Made by a program: the position numbers and the translations under genes. Positions 25,913 through 35,714 of a stretch of 64,000 bases of DNA are shown piece after piece. A model generated the notes under the pieces. It worked only from the letters and a program-made list of their open reading frames with translations, searched no databases and was not told the DNA's origin. The stretch lies in the NCBI GenBank assembly GCA_019192455.1, contig JAHCML010000006.1, positions 274,733 through 338,732 of the forward strand. Reading direction: 5' to 3'. Numbering within the stretch: position 1 is the stretch's first letter; each line of letters starts with the position of its first letter. The DNA is from Alphaproteobacteria bacterium SS10. Its GTDB lineage: Bacteria > Pseudomonadota > Alphaproteobacteria > TMED2.

Positions 25913-27199
25913 ATGTCGTCACAAGCGATCCAAAACAGCGCCGATAATCCCGAAGCGCTTATCGAGCAAATGGGCAATGCCGCCCGTCAAGCGGCCCTGG
26001 TCCTGGCCACCGTGCCGGCGGCGCAGAAGACCGCTGCCCTAAACGCTGCCGCCGATAAGATTGAGGCTAGCAAGGCAAAATTACTTGAGGCCAATGCCGC
26101 CGATGTCAGCGCGGCTAAAGCCAATGGCACCGCCACCCCGCTGATTGATCGCCTGGTCCTAGATGATGAGCGGATTGCCGGTGTGGTTGAGGCCGTGCGC
26201 AGTATCGCCGCCATGCCCGACCCCGTTGGCCAACCAATGGCAGCGTGGGACCGACCCAACGGCCTGAACATCGAGCGGGTCCGCGTGCCCCTGGGTGTTG
26301 TCGGTATCGTGTTTGAGAGCCGACCCAACGTCACCGCCGATGCTGGCGCCCTATGCCTTAAGGCCGGGAACGCGGCCATTCTCCGGTGCGGATCCGAGAG
26401 CCTAAACTCCTCAACCATCTTGGCTGAATGCTTGAGTGCAGCTTGTGTTGAGCATGGCCTGCCTGAAGCATCGATCCAACTGGTGCCCACCCGTGACCGG
26501 GCCGCCGTTGGCGCCATGCTTACCCGCCCCGACCTGATTGATGTGCTGATCCCCCGGGGCGGCAAATCCCTGATTGAGCGGGTGATGAATGACAGCCGCG
26601 TGCCGGTGCTCGCCCATCTGGATGGCCTTTGCCATGTCTATGTGGACGGTGCCGCTGACCTTGATATGGCAGAGCAGATTGTGGTGAACGCCAAGATGCG
26701 TCGCACCTCCGTCTGTGGTGCCGCTGAAACCCTGCTTGTTGATGCGACCATCGCCGATACTGCCCTGCCCCGGTTGGTTAGCGCACTTCAGACCGCCGGC
26801 TGTGCTGTACGGGGCGATGCGGCGACCCAGGCCGTAAATGACGCCGTGACCCCGGCCGATGACAGCGATTGGGTCACCGAGTATCTGGCCCCCATCATCT
26901 CAGTCCGGGTGATTGATGGCGTTGGCGCCGCAATTGACCATATCAACCGCTATGGCTCCCACCACACCGACAGCATTGTCACCGGTGATAGCGAGCTGGC
27001 GGAACAGTTCTTGGCCCAGGTGGATAGCGCGATTGTCCTGCACAACGCCTCAACCCAGTTCGCCGATGGTGGTGAATTTGGCCTGGGCGCGGAGATTGGG
27101 ATTGCCACGGGTCGCCTACATGCGCGTGGCCCCGTGGGTGCGGAGCAGCTGACCACGTTTAAGTATAAGCTGCGCGGCCAAGGCCAGACCCGGCCCTAA
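25913..27199 (+). CDS. proA: Glutamate-5-semialdehyde dehydrogenase
   Basis: Reduces gamma-glutamyl phosphate to glutamate semialdehyde with NADPH, the second step of proline synthesis. The 428-residue protein has the family segments [43 protein letters not shown] and the catalytic cysteine C268 in [15 protein letters not shown]; the C-terminus has [15 protein letters not shown] and [13 protein letters not shown]. The ATG at 25913 is chosen over an in-frame start at 25850. In many alphaproteobacteria obgE and proB lie immediately upstream; here the KpsC-like gene occupies that place. nadD follows after 18 bases, so an operon proA-nadD is likely. Confidence 0.96.
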   Translation: MSSQAIQNSADNPEALIEQMGNAARQAALVLATVPAAQKTAALNAAADKIEASKAKLLEANAADVSAAKANGTATPLIDRLVLDDERIAGVVEAVRSIAAMPDPVGQPMAAWDRPNGLNIERVRVPLGVVGIVFESRPNVTADAGALCLKAGNAAILRCGSESLNSSTILAECLSAACVEHGLPEASIQLVPTRDRAAVGAMLTRPDLIDVLIPRGGKSLIERVMNDSRVPVLAHLDGLCHVYVDGAADLDMAEQIVVNAKMRRTSVCGAAETLLVDATIADTALPRLVSALQTAGCAVRGDAATQAVNDAVTPADDSDWVTEYLAPIISVRVIDGVGAAIDHINRYGSHHTDSIVTGDSELAEQFLAQVDSAIVLHNASTQFADGGEFGLGAEIGIATGRLHARGPVGAEQLTTFKYKLRGQGQTRP

Positions 27200-27217
27200 T
27201 CCAATATCCTCCGCCCT

Positions 27218-27859
27218 ATGACCCGCCAAACCATCGCCGGCAACCCGATCCGCAGTGCCAGCCAGCCAAGGCTGCGCGCACCGGCCATGTGGCGCGGCTT
27301 ACGCGTTGGCCTGTTAGGCGGCTCATTCAACCCGGCCCATGATGGTCATCGGCATATCAGCCTGTTGGCCCTGAAACAGCTGCGGCTAGATCAGGTTTGG
27401 TGGCTGGTTAGCCCGCAAAACCCACTTAAATCGAGCAAAGGCATGGCGCCGCTGGTTGAGCGAATCGAGAGCGCCCAGTCGGTCGCCTGCCATCCCCGCA
27501 TTCTGGTCACGGCGATCGAGCAGGATTTGAGCACCCGTTACACCGCCGATACGCTGCCTGCCCTCCGGAAAGCCTTTCCAGCCACGGGTTTCACCTGGTT
27601 GATGGGCGCGGATAATCTGTCCCAAATCCGGCACTGGCAGCATTGGAACCGCATCTTTGAAACAATGCCGGTTGCGGTGCTCGCGCGCGCTCCGTATTCT
27701 TTAAGGGCGAGATCGTCGATGGCGGCGATCCGTTACCAAAGGCACCGTCTGCCGCATGGAAGGGCATCCCGCCTGCACATCGGTGGACCGCCGCGCTGGG
27801 TTTACCTGCCGATACCGCTTCACGGCGCATCGGCAACGGCCATAAGGGCGGCGCGTTAA
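27218..27859 (+). CDS. nadD: Nicotinate-nucleotide adenylyltransferase
   Basis: Adenylates nicotinate mononucleotide in NAD synthesis. The 213-residue protein has the nucleotide-binding motif GGSFNPAHDGHRHIS beginning at residue 34, WWLVSPQNPLK, TRYTADTLPALR and FTWLMGADNLSQIRHWQHW, and ends with a variant of the ISSTxIR motif (GASATAIRAAR). The N-terminal 25 residues are extra relative to many homologues, so a later start near MWRGLRVGLLGG is possible. It follows proA closely and belongs to the conserved proA-nadD-rsfS-rlmH block. Confidence 0.93.
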   Translation: MTRQTIAGNPIRSASQPRLRAPAMWRGLRVGLLGGSFNPAHDGHRHISLLALKQLRLDQVWWLVSPQNPLKSSKGMAPLVERIESAQSVACHPRILVTAIEQDLSTRYTADTLPALRKAFPATGFTWLMGADNLSQIRHWQHWNRIFETMPVAVLARAPYSLRARSSMAAIRYQRHRLPHGRASRLHIGGPPRWVYLPIPLHGASATAIRAAR

Positions 27860-28017
27860 GGGTCTGTTAATCGCTCGGCCTGTTTGATCAAGGTGATCAT
27901 TCCGGGATCGGGCGAAGGATAGGAAGGTTTTTTGGCCAGATCGATATGCATAGGCGAGATCGACCGAGCTCCTTCTGTCATCCTGACCAAACACGGGATG
28001 CGTCACAGTAAAGGAGG

Positions 28018-28452
28018 ATGACGATAGCTAACGCTCGTCAAATTTCGGCGTCTGACACCACGGCAACCGATCTACCGGAACCCGAGGAATTAGAACGCCT
28101 CGCCATCCAGTCCCTAGAGGACGACAAGGCCTTCGATGTTGTTTCCATCGACCTTTCCGGCAAATCGGCAATCGCCGATGCCATGATCATCGCTTCCGGC
28201 ACATCCAGCCGCCAGGTTTCGGCCATGGCGGAGCATCTGCTTGAGCGCTTGAAGAAGGCTGGTGTGGGCTCTGTGAAGGTTGAGGGTAAGGCCACCGCTG
28301 ATTGGGTTCTGATCGATGCCGGCGATATCGTCGTGCATCTGTTCCGCCCTGAGGTGCGTGAGTTCTACAATATCGAGAAGATGTGGCTACTAGACGGGCC
28401 AAGTGGGTCGGTCGGTGGTGGCGCTGCGGTCAGCCTGGCTGGCGCGCAGTAG
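28018..28452 (+). CDS. rsfS: Ribosomal silencing factor RsfS
   Basis: Iojap-family protein that binds ribosomal protein L14 and blocks subunit joining during starvation. The 144-residue protein has the conserved core: DVVSIDLSGKSAIADAMIIASG, SSRQVSAMAEHLLERL, ADWVLIDAGDIVVHLFRPE and REFYNIEKMW. The ATG at 28018 directly touches a strong AAGGAGG ribosome site with no spacer, which is unusual; no other canonical start codon is in frame nearby. rlmH starts 13 bases downstream, as in most bacteria. Confidence 0.94.
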   Translation: MTIANARQISASDTTATDLPEPEELERLAIQSLEDDKAFDVVSIDLSGKSAIADAMIIASGTSSRQVSAMAEHLLERLKKAGVGSVKVEGKATADWVLIDAGDIVVHLFRPEVREFYNIEKMWLLDGPSGSVGGGAAVSLAGAQ

Positions 28453-28465
28453 CACTCGAACCCTC

Positions 28466-28927
28466 GTGAATATTACCATCGCGGCCATTGGTAAGGCCCG
28501 CGCCGGACCGGAGCGCGCGCTCTATGAGCATTATGCAGAGCGCATGCGCTGGCCTCTGACCCTCAAAGAATCCGACCTAAAGAAACCGATTGAGCCGGTG
28601 GATAAGCGCCGCGCCGCTGAGGCTGAGCTGTTGAGTGCTAGCCTTCCAAGCGGTGCCGTGGTCATTGCGCTTGATGAGCGTGGCCGTGAGTTAGGCAGCC
28701 GTGACTTCGCTTCCAAGCTTGCCAATTGGCGGGACGGTGGCCGTGCCGATATCGCTCTCATAATTGGCGGTGCCGACGGGCTAGACCCCGTGCTCAAAGC
28801 CAAGGCTGATCTGATCTGGTCGTTTGGTAAGGCCACATGGCCCCATATGCTGGTTCGCGCCATGTTGGCGGAACAGATATATCGTGCGCAAACCATCTTG
28901 GATGGCCACCCATACCATCGGGATTAA
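28466..28927 (+). CDS. rlmH: 23S rRNA (pseudouridine1915-N3)-methyltransferase RlmH
   Basis: SPOUT-family methyltransferase acting on helix 69 of 23S rRNA in the assembled 70S ribosome. The 153-residue protein begins VNITIAAIGKARAGPERALYEHY and has LIIGGADGLD, then SFGKATWPHMLVRAMLAEQ and YRAQTILDGHPYHRD, the typical C-terminus. A GTG start at 28466 is chosen because it gives the conserved N-terminus and family length; an upstream in-frame ATG at 28403 lies within rsfS and adds unrelated residues. A perfect palindrome CGGGATTAATCCCG spans the stop codon. Confidence 0.95.
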   Translation: MNITIAAIGKARAGPERALYEHYAERMRWPLTLKESDLKKPIEPVDKRRAAEAELLSASLPSGAVVIALDERGRELGSRDFASKLANWRDGGRADIALIIGGADGLDPVLKAKADLIWSFGKATWPHMLVRAMLAEQIYRAQTILDGHPYHRD

Positions 28928-28987
28928 TCCCGTTAATTATTGAAATAAAACAGTTTTGCTTTCGGTCGCGGGCGTTAGTTTCGGGCC

Positions 28988-29815
28988 ATGAGCCAACCCA
29001 AGCGCCCACCCTATGCTGATGCTGCCCACAAGATTGGGCCGCCCGATTTCAGCACTGTCGCACGGCGAACGTTTCAGCGTTTCATCGACCGCCGCTTTGG
29101 GCCGGATGCGGTTATCTTCCTAGGTGGTTCAGTACAGCGCGGTGATGCGCGCTTCGGATCCGATGTTGATGCGGTGGTCGTCCTGCCTAAGAAACCGGGG
29201 CAGCATCGCCAGCGGATTAAGCAGGTGATTGAAGGCGTACCGATTGACCTCGCCGTCTATAATCTGGAGGGGCTGCAGACCAGGCTTGGTCGCGAAAAAC
29301 GCGCCGCCAGCCCTTGGGTCATGGAAATCGTTGGTGAGGGCGAGGTTGTCACCAACCCGCGCAGCCCAACTGCCCGTATCGCCCGAACCATGGCCCGCCG
29401 TCATTTGCGGGAGGGCCCACCAGAATTCAAGCAAGGACAACGACGCCCCGCTCTCGTTGAAATCAGCGAACTAACCGAGAGCCTAGCCGGCAGCACGGAT
29501 ACAGCAGAGATGCGGTTCCTGGGTGCCATGCTGATGCCCAAGCTGGCGACCTTCCACCTTCGCGATAATGATCAATGGATTGGCCGTAATCGCGGCCTCC
29601 TAACCCGGCTGAAGGCGTTTGACCCTGACTATGCTGAGGCCTTGGATAAGGCTGTCTATGTTGATTTGGGTCAGAAGGGTGATATCCGGCCCTTGGTGGA
29701 GCTGACCAAGCAAACCCTGGCTGCAGCAGGCGGATTAGCCCGCGATCTGCCCCTGGATATTGATCCAGACGACCCGGCCAGCCCGTGCCCGGATCAAGAT
29801 AAACCAAAAATCTGA
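28988..29815 (+). CDS. Nucleotidyltransferase-domain protein (Pol beta superfamily)
   Basis: A 275-residue protein with a minimal nucleotidyltransferase motif: FLGGSVQRGDARFGSDVDAVV, giving GS at 47-48 and acidic metal ligands D59 and D61, and a third aspartate D87 in VPIDLAVYN. The remaining C-terminal half is helical and not recognised. Such proteins transfer a nucleotide to protein, RNA or small molecules (including HEPN/MNT toxin-antitoxin pairs), but no HEPN partner is next to it. It lies between rlmH and gpmI on the same strand. The substrate cannot be predicted. Confidence 0.78.
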   Translation: MSQPKRPPYADAAHKIGPPDFSTVARRTFQRFIDRRFGPDAVIFLGGSVQRGDARFGSDVDAVVVLPKKPGQHRQRIKQVIEGVPIDLAVYNLEGLQTRLGREKRAASPWVMEIVGEGEVVTNPRSPTARIARTMARRHLREGPPEFKQGQRRPALVEISELTESLAGSTDTAEMRFLGAMLMPKLATFHLRDNDQWIGRNRGLLTRLKAFDPDYAEALDKAVYVDLGQKGDIRPLVELTKQTLAAAGGLARDLPLDIDPDDPASPCPDQDKPKI

Positions 29816-29902
29816 CCAAATTGGCCTGCTTGATGGTTGAGACCTGACCCCGGACGCCCCATAACCTGGGCAGAAGGGTCCAACAACCAAACGATAAGAG
29901 CC

Positions 29903-31465
29903 ATGAGCGACCAAAAGCCAACCCGCCCTGTCATGCTGTGCATTCTGGATGGCTGGGGCTGGCGCGAAGACGCTGACAACAACGCTGTTCGACAGGCGAA
30001 CACACCTGTCTTTGACCGCATCTGGTCGGCGGGTCCCCACGCCTTCCTTAGCGCGAGCGGCGGTGATGTTGGCCTGCCCGATGGTCAGTTCGGCAATTCA
30101 GAGGTTGGGCATATCAACATTGGCGCTGGGCGTGTGGTGGATCAGGACCTGCCACGCATCGATAAAGCCATTCAGGATGGCAGCCTGGCTGAGAACCCCG
30201 TGCTCGCCCAATTGATTGAAACCCTGAAATCAAGCGGCGGTGCGCTGCATCTAATGGGGCTCGTATCCCCCGGCGGTGTGCATAGCCACCAACGGCATAT
30301 CGCTGCACTAGCGGAGCTCGTTTCCAAGGCTGGCATCGCGGTTCGGATCCACGCCTTCCTAGACGGCCGGGATGTGGCGCCACAATCAGCCGCCCAATCC
30401 ATGGCCGATTTCTTAAGCAGTGTTGAAGGGCTGAGTGACACGAAGCTTGTCAGCCTGTGCGGTCGCTATTTTGCCATGGATCGCGACACACGTTGGGAGC
30501 GGGTGGCGAAAGCCTATCACCTATTGGTTGAGGGCACTGGCGAGGGCTTCACCGATCCCATCGCGGCGATTGAAGCATCCTATGCTGCTGACACTGGCGA
30601 TGAGTTTGTCGAGCCACTGGTTCATGAGGGCTATACCGGCATGGCCGATGGCGATGCGATCCTGATGGCCAACTTCCGTGCCGACCGGGCACGGGAAATC
30701 CTGACCGCTTTCCTGGATGATGGCTTTGACGGGTTTGAGCGTCCGCAACGACCGGCCCTCGCCGCCGCTGTCGGCATGGTTGAGTATTCCAGCGCCCTCG
30801 CCCCGTTGATGACCACCCTGTTCGAACCACAAGAACTCACCAATGTGCTGGGTGAGGTTGTGTCGAAGGCAGGCGCCAAACAGCTGCGCGCGGCGGAGAC
30901 TGAGAAGTACCCCCACGTCACCTTCTTCCTGAACGGTGGTGAAGAGGTTGAATATGAGGGGGAAGAACGGATCCTGGTCCCGTCCCCAAAGGTTGCAACC
31001 TATGACCTACAGCCAGAGATGTCGGCGCCGGAGCTAACCAACAAGGTCGCCAAGGCGATTGAGACCGGCAAGTTTGATCTGATCGTTATCAACTACGCCA
31101 ACCCGGATATGGTTGGGCATACGGGCGACCTCGCCGCCGCTGTGAAGGCTTGCGAGACCGTGGATACCGGCCTTGGCCAACTGCTTGAGGTGGTTGAAGC
31201 CCAGGGCGGCGCCGCCCTCGTCACCGCTGATCATGGGAATTGCGAGACCATGCGCGACCCTGAAACCGGTGGCCCGCACACCGCACACACCACCAATCTA
31301 GTGCCGGTGGCATTGGTCGGCGGTGCGGCTGGCGCCACGCTACGTGATGGCCGCCTGGCTGATCTGGCACCCAGCCTGCTCGACCTGATGGGCATTGACC
31401 AGCCGAGCGAGATGACCGGCCAATCCCTGCTGCGCCCTGCCAATACGGATCAAAGCGCCGCGTGA
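29903..31465 (+). CDS. gpmI: 2,3-bisphosphoglycerate-independent phosphoglycerate mutase
   Basis: Interconverts 3- and 2-phosphoglycerate in glycolysis and gluconeogenesis using two metal ions. The 520-residue protein has D16 in CILDGWGWRED and the phosphoserine S66 in FGNSEVGHINIGAGR, then HAFLDGRDVAPQSA, FRADRAREI and the late metal-binding motif VTADHGNCETM with THTTNLVPVA-like TAHTTNLVPVAL. The ATG at 29903 gives the normal family N-terminus; an in-frame start at 29837 would extend it. The stop overlaps the GTG start of the EnvC-like gene (GTGA), a conserved alphaproteobacterial arrangement. Confidence 0.96.
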   Translation: MSDQKPTRPVMLCILDGWGWREDADNNAVRQANTPVFDRIWSAGPHAFLSASGGDVGLPDGQFGNSEVGHINIGAGRVVDQDLPRIDKAIQDGSLAENPVLAQLIETLKSSGGALHLMGLVSPGGVHSHQRHIAALAELVSKAGIAVRIHAFLDGRDVAPQSAAQSMADFLSSVEGLSDTKLVSLCGRYFAMDRDTRWERVAKAYHLLVEGTGEGFTDPIAAIEASYAADTGDEFVEPLVHEGYTGMADGDAILMANFRADRAREILTAFLDDGFDGFERPQRPALAAAVGMVEYSSALAPLMTTLFEPQELTNVLGEVVSKAGAKQLRAAETEKYPHVTFFLNGGEEVEYEGEERILVPSPKVATYDLQPEMSAPELTNKVAKAIETGKFDLIVINYANPDMVGHTGDLAAAVKACETVDTGLGQLLEVVEAQGGAALVTADHGNCETMRDPETGGPHTAHTTNLVPVALVGGAAGATLRDGRLADLAPSLLDLMGIDQPSEMTGQSLLRPANTDQSAA

Positions 31466-32649
31466 TCCGAGTTCTAGCCACCGCTGCGATCTTGGCCCTG
31501 GTTTCTCTCGGGCCAGAAGCCCAAGCCCAAACGCCAGAGAATGCCGAGGCCGCGGCCCGCGCCGGTGCGGCGGTGGAGAGTGAGCTTGAACAGCGCCGCG
31601 CCCGGGCTGCTGCCCTAGCCGCGCAGAAGGAGCAGCTAAACAACGAGCTGTTCCAAATCCGTGAGACCCTGGCAACCAACGCCCTACTGCTCCAAGCAAG
31701 GGAGAACGAACGGCGCGATCTGGTTGAGCGAATTGGTGACCTCGAAACCCGGCTAAGCCTTGCTGAGGCCAGGCTGGAAGAACAGCGGGAAGAACTGTCC
31801 CGTCTTCTCGGCGGTCTGCAGCGGATCAGCCGGATTCCACCCGAAGCACTGTTGAGCCAAGCCCAATCGGTTGGTGAGATTACCCGCGCGGCAACGATCA
31901 TGGGCAATGCGGTCCCTGCCCTACAGACCTCGCTAGAGCCGCTGCGCCGAGAAGTGGCAACAGTTAGCGACCTGAAACAACGCATTGAGAGCCGCAGGGT
32001 TGAGTTGGCCTCTCTATCGAGTGAGTTGGAGCGGCAGGATCAGACGCTGGAACAGCTGCTCAGCGACCGCGCCGACCGGCTTGCCACCACCAGCGCCGAT
32101 CACGATGCCGAGGCAACGCGGGTCGCTGCACTGGCTGAGCAGGCCGCAAGCCTTCAAGCCCTGGTTCAGGAGCTATCACGCCTTCCCGATCCACCGGCCG
32201 TGCAAGAGACTGCCATTCGGGGCAATGCGCCCAGGCTGTTGAGCCCAGTGGCTGGTCGTATTGCCCGACGCTTTGGCCAACGCGACACCGCGGGTGGTCA
32301 GGCCGATGGCCTCGTCTTTGGTGTTCGGGATGGTCAGGCCGTGCTGGCCCCGGGTGAAGGCACCATCCGTTATGCTGGCCCATTCCGCCGGTATGGGCAG
32401 CTGGTCATTGTTGATCACGGCGCTGAGTATCACAGCGTACTGGCCGGCCCGCTCGACCTACTCGTCCAGGTTGGGCAATCGGTACGCGCTGGCGAACCTG
32501 TCGCACGACTTGATCGCGAAATTGGGACCAGTAATTCATTGCTTCAGAGTGCGGTTTCAGGCTCCAATAGCAGTGATATGCCGCTGTATTTCGAAACCCG
32601 CTTCCAGGGCCGCCCGCGCAACCCACTGCAATTCGTGGCCGAGCGTTGA
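31462..32649 (+). CDS. EnvC-like murein hydrolase activator
   Basis: A 395-residue periplasmic protein: a signal peptide (about residues 1-22), a long coiled coil (roughly 25-215, AESELEQRRARAAALAAQK-like and RRDLVERIGDLETRLSLAEA) and a C-terminal LytM domain (from SPVAGRIARRFGQRD). The zinc ligands of active M23 enzymes are missing (ADGLVFGVRDGQAV and PLYFETR instead of HxxxD and HxH), as in E. coli EnvC, which activates amidases rather than cutting itself. The start is a GTG overlapping the gpmI stop by four bases. It is upstream of ctpA in a conserved block. Confidence 0.88.
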   Translation: MIRVLATAAILALVSLGPEAQAQTPENAEAAARAGAAVESELEQRRARAAALAAQKEQLNNELFQIRETLATNALLLQARENERRDLVERIGDLETRLSLAEARLEEQREELSRLLGGLQRISRIPPEALLSQAQSVGEITRAATIMGNAVPALQTSLEPLRREVATVSDLKQRIESRRVELASLSSELERQDQTLEQLLSDRADRLATTSADHDAEATRVAALAEQAASLQALVQELSRLPDPPAVQETAIRGNAPRLLSPVAGRIARRFGQRDTAGGQADGLVFGVRDGQAVLAPGEGTIRYAGPFRRYGQLVIVDHGAEYHSVLAGPLDLLVQVGQSVRAGEPVARLDREIGTSNSLLQSAVSGSNSSDMPLYFETRFQGRPRNPLQFVAER

Positions 32650-32789
32650 TAGGAACAACATAATCCAGCGAAAAATGGCGCCTTGGAATGGCCAAAAACC
32701 GCCAGCAGCCTTAAGCTAGCGCGGTCCTTCACAAGACCGATCGCTATACCCGGCTGATTAGAGATTTAGACCGAACAGGACCCGATATC

Positions 32790-34097
32790 ATGAGAGCTTC
32801 GTTTATTGCCGCCGCCGTTACCCTTGCGCTCGGCCTCCATATTGCCATGGGCCCGGCCACACCAACGGCCAATGCGCAATCAGGCGAGATTGCCGATGAC
32901 ACCTACCGGCAGCTGACCCTGTTCGGTGATGTGCTTGAGCGTGTGCGCGCCGAGTATGTAACCGAGCTTACCGATCAAGAGCTGATCGAGGCGGCAATCA
33001 ACGGCATGCTAACCTCTCTCGACCCCCATTCTGGTTATCTGAATGAGGCAAGCTTCCGGGACATGCGGGTCCAGACCCGGGGCGAATTCGGTGGTCTTGG
33101 CATTGAGGTCACCATGGAGAATGGCTTCGTTAAGGTCGTCTCCCCCATCGATGGCACCCCCGCTGCCGAGGCTGGTATCCAGCCCAATGACTTCATCACC
33201 CATCTGGATGAAGAGCCGGTGCTGGGCCTGACCCTATCCGACGCGGTTGAGCGCATGCGCGGCCGTGTTGGCACCACAATCACCCTGACCGTTCGTCGTG
33301 AGGGTGAAGCTGAAGCGCTGGAAATTCCAATCCGCCGTGATGTGATCCGTATCCGCTCTGTCCGCTCTGAGGTGAATGGCGATATCGGTATTATCCGCGT
33401 CACCACCTTTAGCGAGCAAACCGCCGATGGCGTTGCCGAAGCGGTTGAGAGCTTTAAGGAAGAGTTGGGCGATGAGCTTACCGGCGTTGTCCTCGACCTC
33501 CGCAACAACCCAGGCGGCCTGTTAGAGCAGGCGATCAGCGTCTCTGATGCCTTCCTGGACAAGGGTGAGATTGTTTCGACCCGCGGCCGTCGCGAGGAAG
33601 ATACCCAGCGTTATAACGCCACCACCGGCGATATGCTGGATGGTCTGCCCATGGTTGTGCTGATCAATGGTGGTTCCGCCTCTGCGTCTGAGATTGTGGC
33701 GGGTGCGCTTAAGGATCACCGTCGTGGCCTGATCATCGGCACTAAATCCTTTGGTAAGGGCTCGGTCCAAACCATCATGCCGCTATCCGGCAACGTGGCG
33801 ATCCGCCTGACCACTGCGCGCTACTACACCCCATCCGGCGTGTCGATCCAGGCTGAGGGCATTGAGCCAGACATTGAAGTGCGCCCAGCACGCCTTGAAG
33901 AGGTGGCCGCAATCGCCCGCCGTCGTGAGGCCGATCTACGCGGTGCGCTGGACAATGAGGGCGGCGAAGCACCCTCTGACGCGCCAGAAGCCGAGGCTGA
34001 GGCTGATACCGAAGCGCAACCCTTCGACTATCAAATGGCCCGTGCCATCGACCTGTTGCGCGGCGTGTCGCTATTTCGCTCTACAGTGGTGAATTAA
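32790..34097 (+). CDS. ctpA: Carboxy-terminal processing protease (S41 family)
   Basis: Periplasmic serine protease that trims C-termini of exported proteins. The 435-residue protein has a signal peptide (FIAAAVTLALGLHIAMG), an N-terminal helical part, a PDZ domain (about 90-165, FGGLGIEVTMENGFVKVVSP) and the catalytic core GVVLDLRNNPGGLL. The Ser-Lys dyad is S298 in GGSASASEIVAGALKDH and K323 in TKSFGKGSVQT. The C-terminal tail is acidic and alanine-rich before the last helix. It is preceded by a 140-base gap and followed by the deacetylase-like gene. Confidence 0.95.
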   Translation: MRASFIAAAVTLALGLHIAMGPATPTANAQSGEIADDTYRQLTLFGDVLERVRAEYVTELTDQELIEAAINGMLTSLDPHSGYLNEASFRDMRVQTRGEFGGLGIEVTMENGFVKVVSPIDGTPAAEAGIQPNDFITHLDEEPVLGLTLSDAVERMRGRVGTTITLTVRREGEAEALEIPIRRDVIRIRSVRSEVNGDIGIIRVTTFSEQTADGVAEAVESFKEELGDELTGVVLDLRNNPGGLLEQAISVSDAFLDKGEIVSTRGRREEDTQRYNATTGDMLDGLPMVVLINGGSASASEIVAGALKDHRRGLIIGTKSFGKGSVQTIMPLSGNVAIRLTTARYYTPSGVSIQAEGIEPDIEVRPARLEEVAAIARRREADLRGALDNEGGEAPSDAPEAEAEADTEAQPFDYQMARAIDLLRGVSLFRSTVVN

Positions 34098-34175
34098 GTC
34101 GGCGGCGTACGTCTTGTTCTGCGTGCGTTGTGTCGGCATGTTTGATTGACCTAACAGGGTTGGATCCTCAACGGG

Positions 34176-35714
34176 ATGCTGCCAGACGCGCTTAAAGAAT
34201 CCATGGCTGGGGCCGGTGTCGATGATGACGAGCCCAATAATGCCAATGGCGAGACCGATGTTGTGGCGGATAGCCTCGACAATGACGGCGTTGTGTCTGA
34301 CAGCCTGCAGGAAGTGGGCGAGATCGCACCGCTTGCCGGTGACGACGACAACAGCTTCCCTGAAGACAATGACACCCGCACCGCCTGGGACGATGAAGAT
34401 CGCCCCAGCCGCAGCGCGGCCATCGCGGCGCAGCTAGCAGCCAACAAACCAGAAACTGATGGCGAAGGTTCAAAAGGTAGCAAGGCCGCCTGGGCTGCTA
34501 GCCTAGTGTACCTGCTGCTACTCGGCGGTGTTGGCGGTTACCTTGCTTTCGTTGCAGAAACACCGCCACCCCAGGGCCTAACCAGTGATGTCCGGGTCGT
34601 TGTGCCGATTGAGGGTGAGATTGCGATCGCACCACCGCCGGTGGAGCCTGATCCCGAACCCCAACCAGAACCGGCTGTTGAGCCCGTGGCGGTTACGGAC
34701 CTACCACCGCAACCTGACCCAATCGAGCCAACGGTCATTGAACCGACCACGGTTCCAGACACTGTCGCTGTAGCACCAACGCCAGACACGGTGCCCCCTG
34801 AGCCAGAACCAGTAGCCGTTGTCCGGGACGAAGGACAGCCGCCACGCGAACCACAGGCCAGCCTGCAAGAACCATCGGAGTTTGGGCCCCTACCAATCAT
34901 CTTTGGCAATGGACGCCCGCACCAAGTCTATGCCCGGACGGTGCCGCCGCTTGATGTGCCGCGCATCTCCCTCGTGATGATTGATCTGGGTCTTGACCGT
35001 ACACGGACAGAGGTTGCAATTGAGCAGCTGCCAGCCGATGTCAGCCTCGCTTTCCATGCCTATGCGCCAGATCTGAATGATTGGATTTCCAGCGCGCGTG
35101 GTGATGGCCATGAAAGCCTACTCGCCATTCCGATGGAGCCGGTCGGCTACCCACTCGACGACCCAGGGCCAAACGCCCTTCTGGTCGGCAACACGCCATC
35201 CGAAAACCAGATTGAGCTGCACAAATCACTCGGCGCTGCTGAGGGGTATGTGGGCGTTATCAACTTTATGGGTTCTGCCTTGATGGCAGATTTCAACGCC
35301 CTGGCCCCGGTGGTTGAAGAGCTGTCCGAGCGCGGCTTGATGTTCATCGACAACAACTCAGCGATCAACTCCGTCGCACCAGAGGTAACCGCCCGGTACC
35401 CATTGCCATTCGCCCGCGCCAACCGGCTGGTTGATAGCCTACCAACGGCCGCGGATATTGATGAGCAACTGGCCAATCTCGAAGCCCTGGCCAAGATCCG
35501 GGGTGAGGCTGTCGGCCTGATCCAGCCCTATCCGGTCACCTATCAACGGTTGGAAGAGTGGATCCCAGAGCTACGGTCTCGCGGTATCGACTTGGTCCCG
35601 GTTAGCGCCATTGCCAGCTTCCGCCAGGGTGCTGAGGACGATGCTGAAGCCGCACAGCAGGCCGAAGCACCGGCCGTCGACGCCAATACCGACACCGCCA
35701 ACAGCGATGGCTGA
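34176..35714 (+). CDS. Divergent polysaccharide deacetylase (YibQ-like) membrane protein
   Basis: A 512-residue protein with an acidic N-terminus, a single membrane helix near residues 108-128 (AAWAASLVYLLLLGGVGGYLAF), a long proline-rich spacer (about 130-230) and a C-terminal divergent polysaccharide deacetylase domain. That domain shows ISLVMIDLGLDRTRTEVAIEQLP, SLAFHAYAPDLNDWI, LAIPMEPVGYPLDDPGPNALL and RGLMFIDNNSAINSV, typical of the family found downstream of ctpA and envC. A start at 34203 (MAGAGVDDDE) is possible. Its function is unknown; its neighbours suggest cell envelope work. It overlaps rppH by eight bases. Confidence 0.87.
   Translation: MLPDALKESMAGAGVDDDEPNNANGETDVVADSLDNDGVVSDSLQEVGEIAPLAGDDDNSFPEDNDTRTAWDDEDRPSRSAAIAAQLAANKPETDGEGSKGSKAAWAASLVYLLLLGGVGGYLAFVAETPPPQGLTSDVRVVVPIEGEIAIAPPPVEPDPEPQPEPAVEPVAVTDLPPQPDPIEPTVIEPTTVPDTVAVAPTPDTVPPEPEPVAVVRDEGQPPREPQASLQEPSEFGPLPIIFGNGRPHQVYARTVPPLDVPRISLVMIDLGLDRTRTEVAIEQLPADVSLAFHAYAPDLNDWISSARGDGHESLLAIPMEPVGYPLDDPGPNALLVGNTPSENQIELHKSLGAAEGYVGVINFMGSALMADFNALAPVVEELSERGLMFIDNNSAINSVAPEVTARYPLPFARANRLVDSLPTAADIDEQLANLEALAKIRGEAVGLIQPYPVTYQRLEEWIPELRSRGIDLVPVSAIASFRQGAEDDAEAAQQAEAPAVDANTDTANSDG

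Noticed and set aside
31221..31985. 254-residue Arg/Ser-rich open frame antisense to gpmI and the EnvC-like gene
   Set aside because: The sense genes are clear, and Arg/Ser/Ala runs are the normal mirror of coiled-coil codons.
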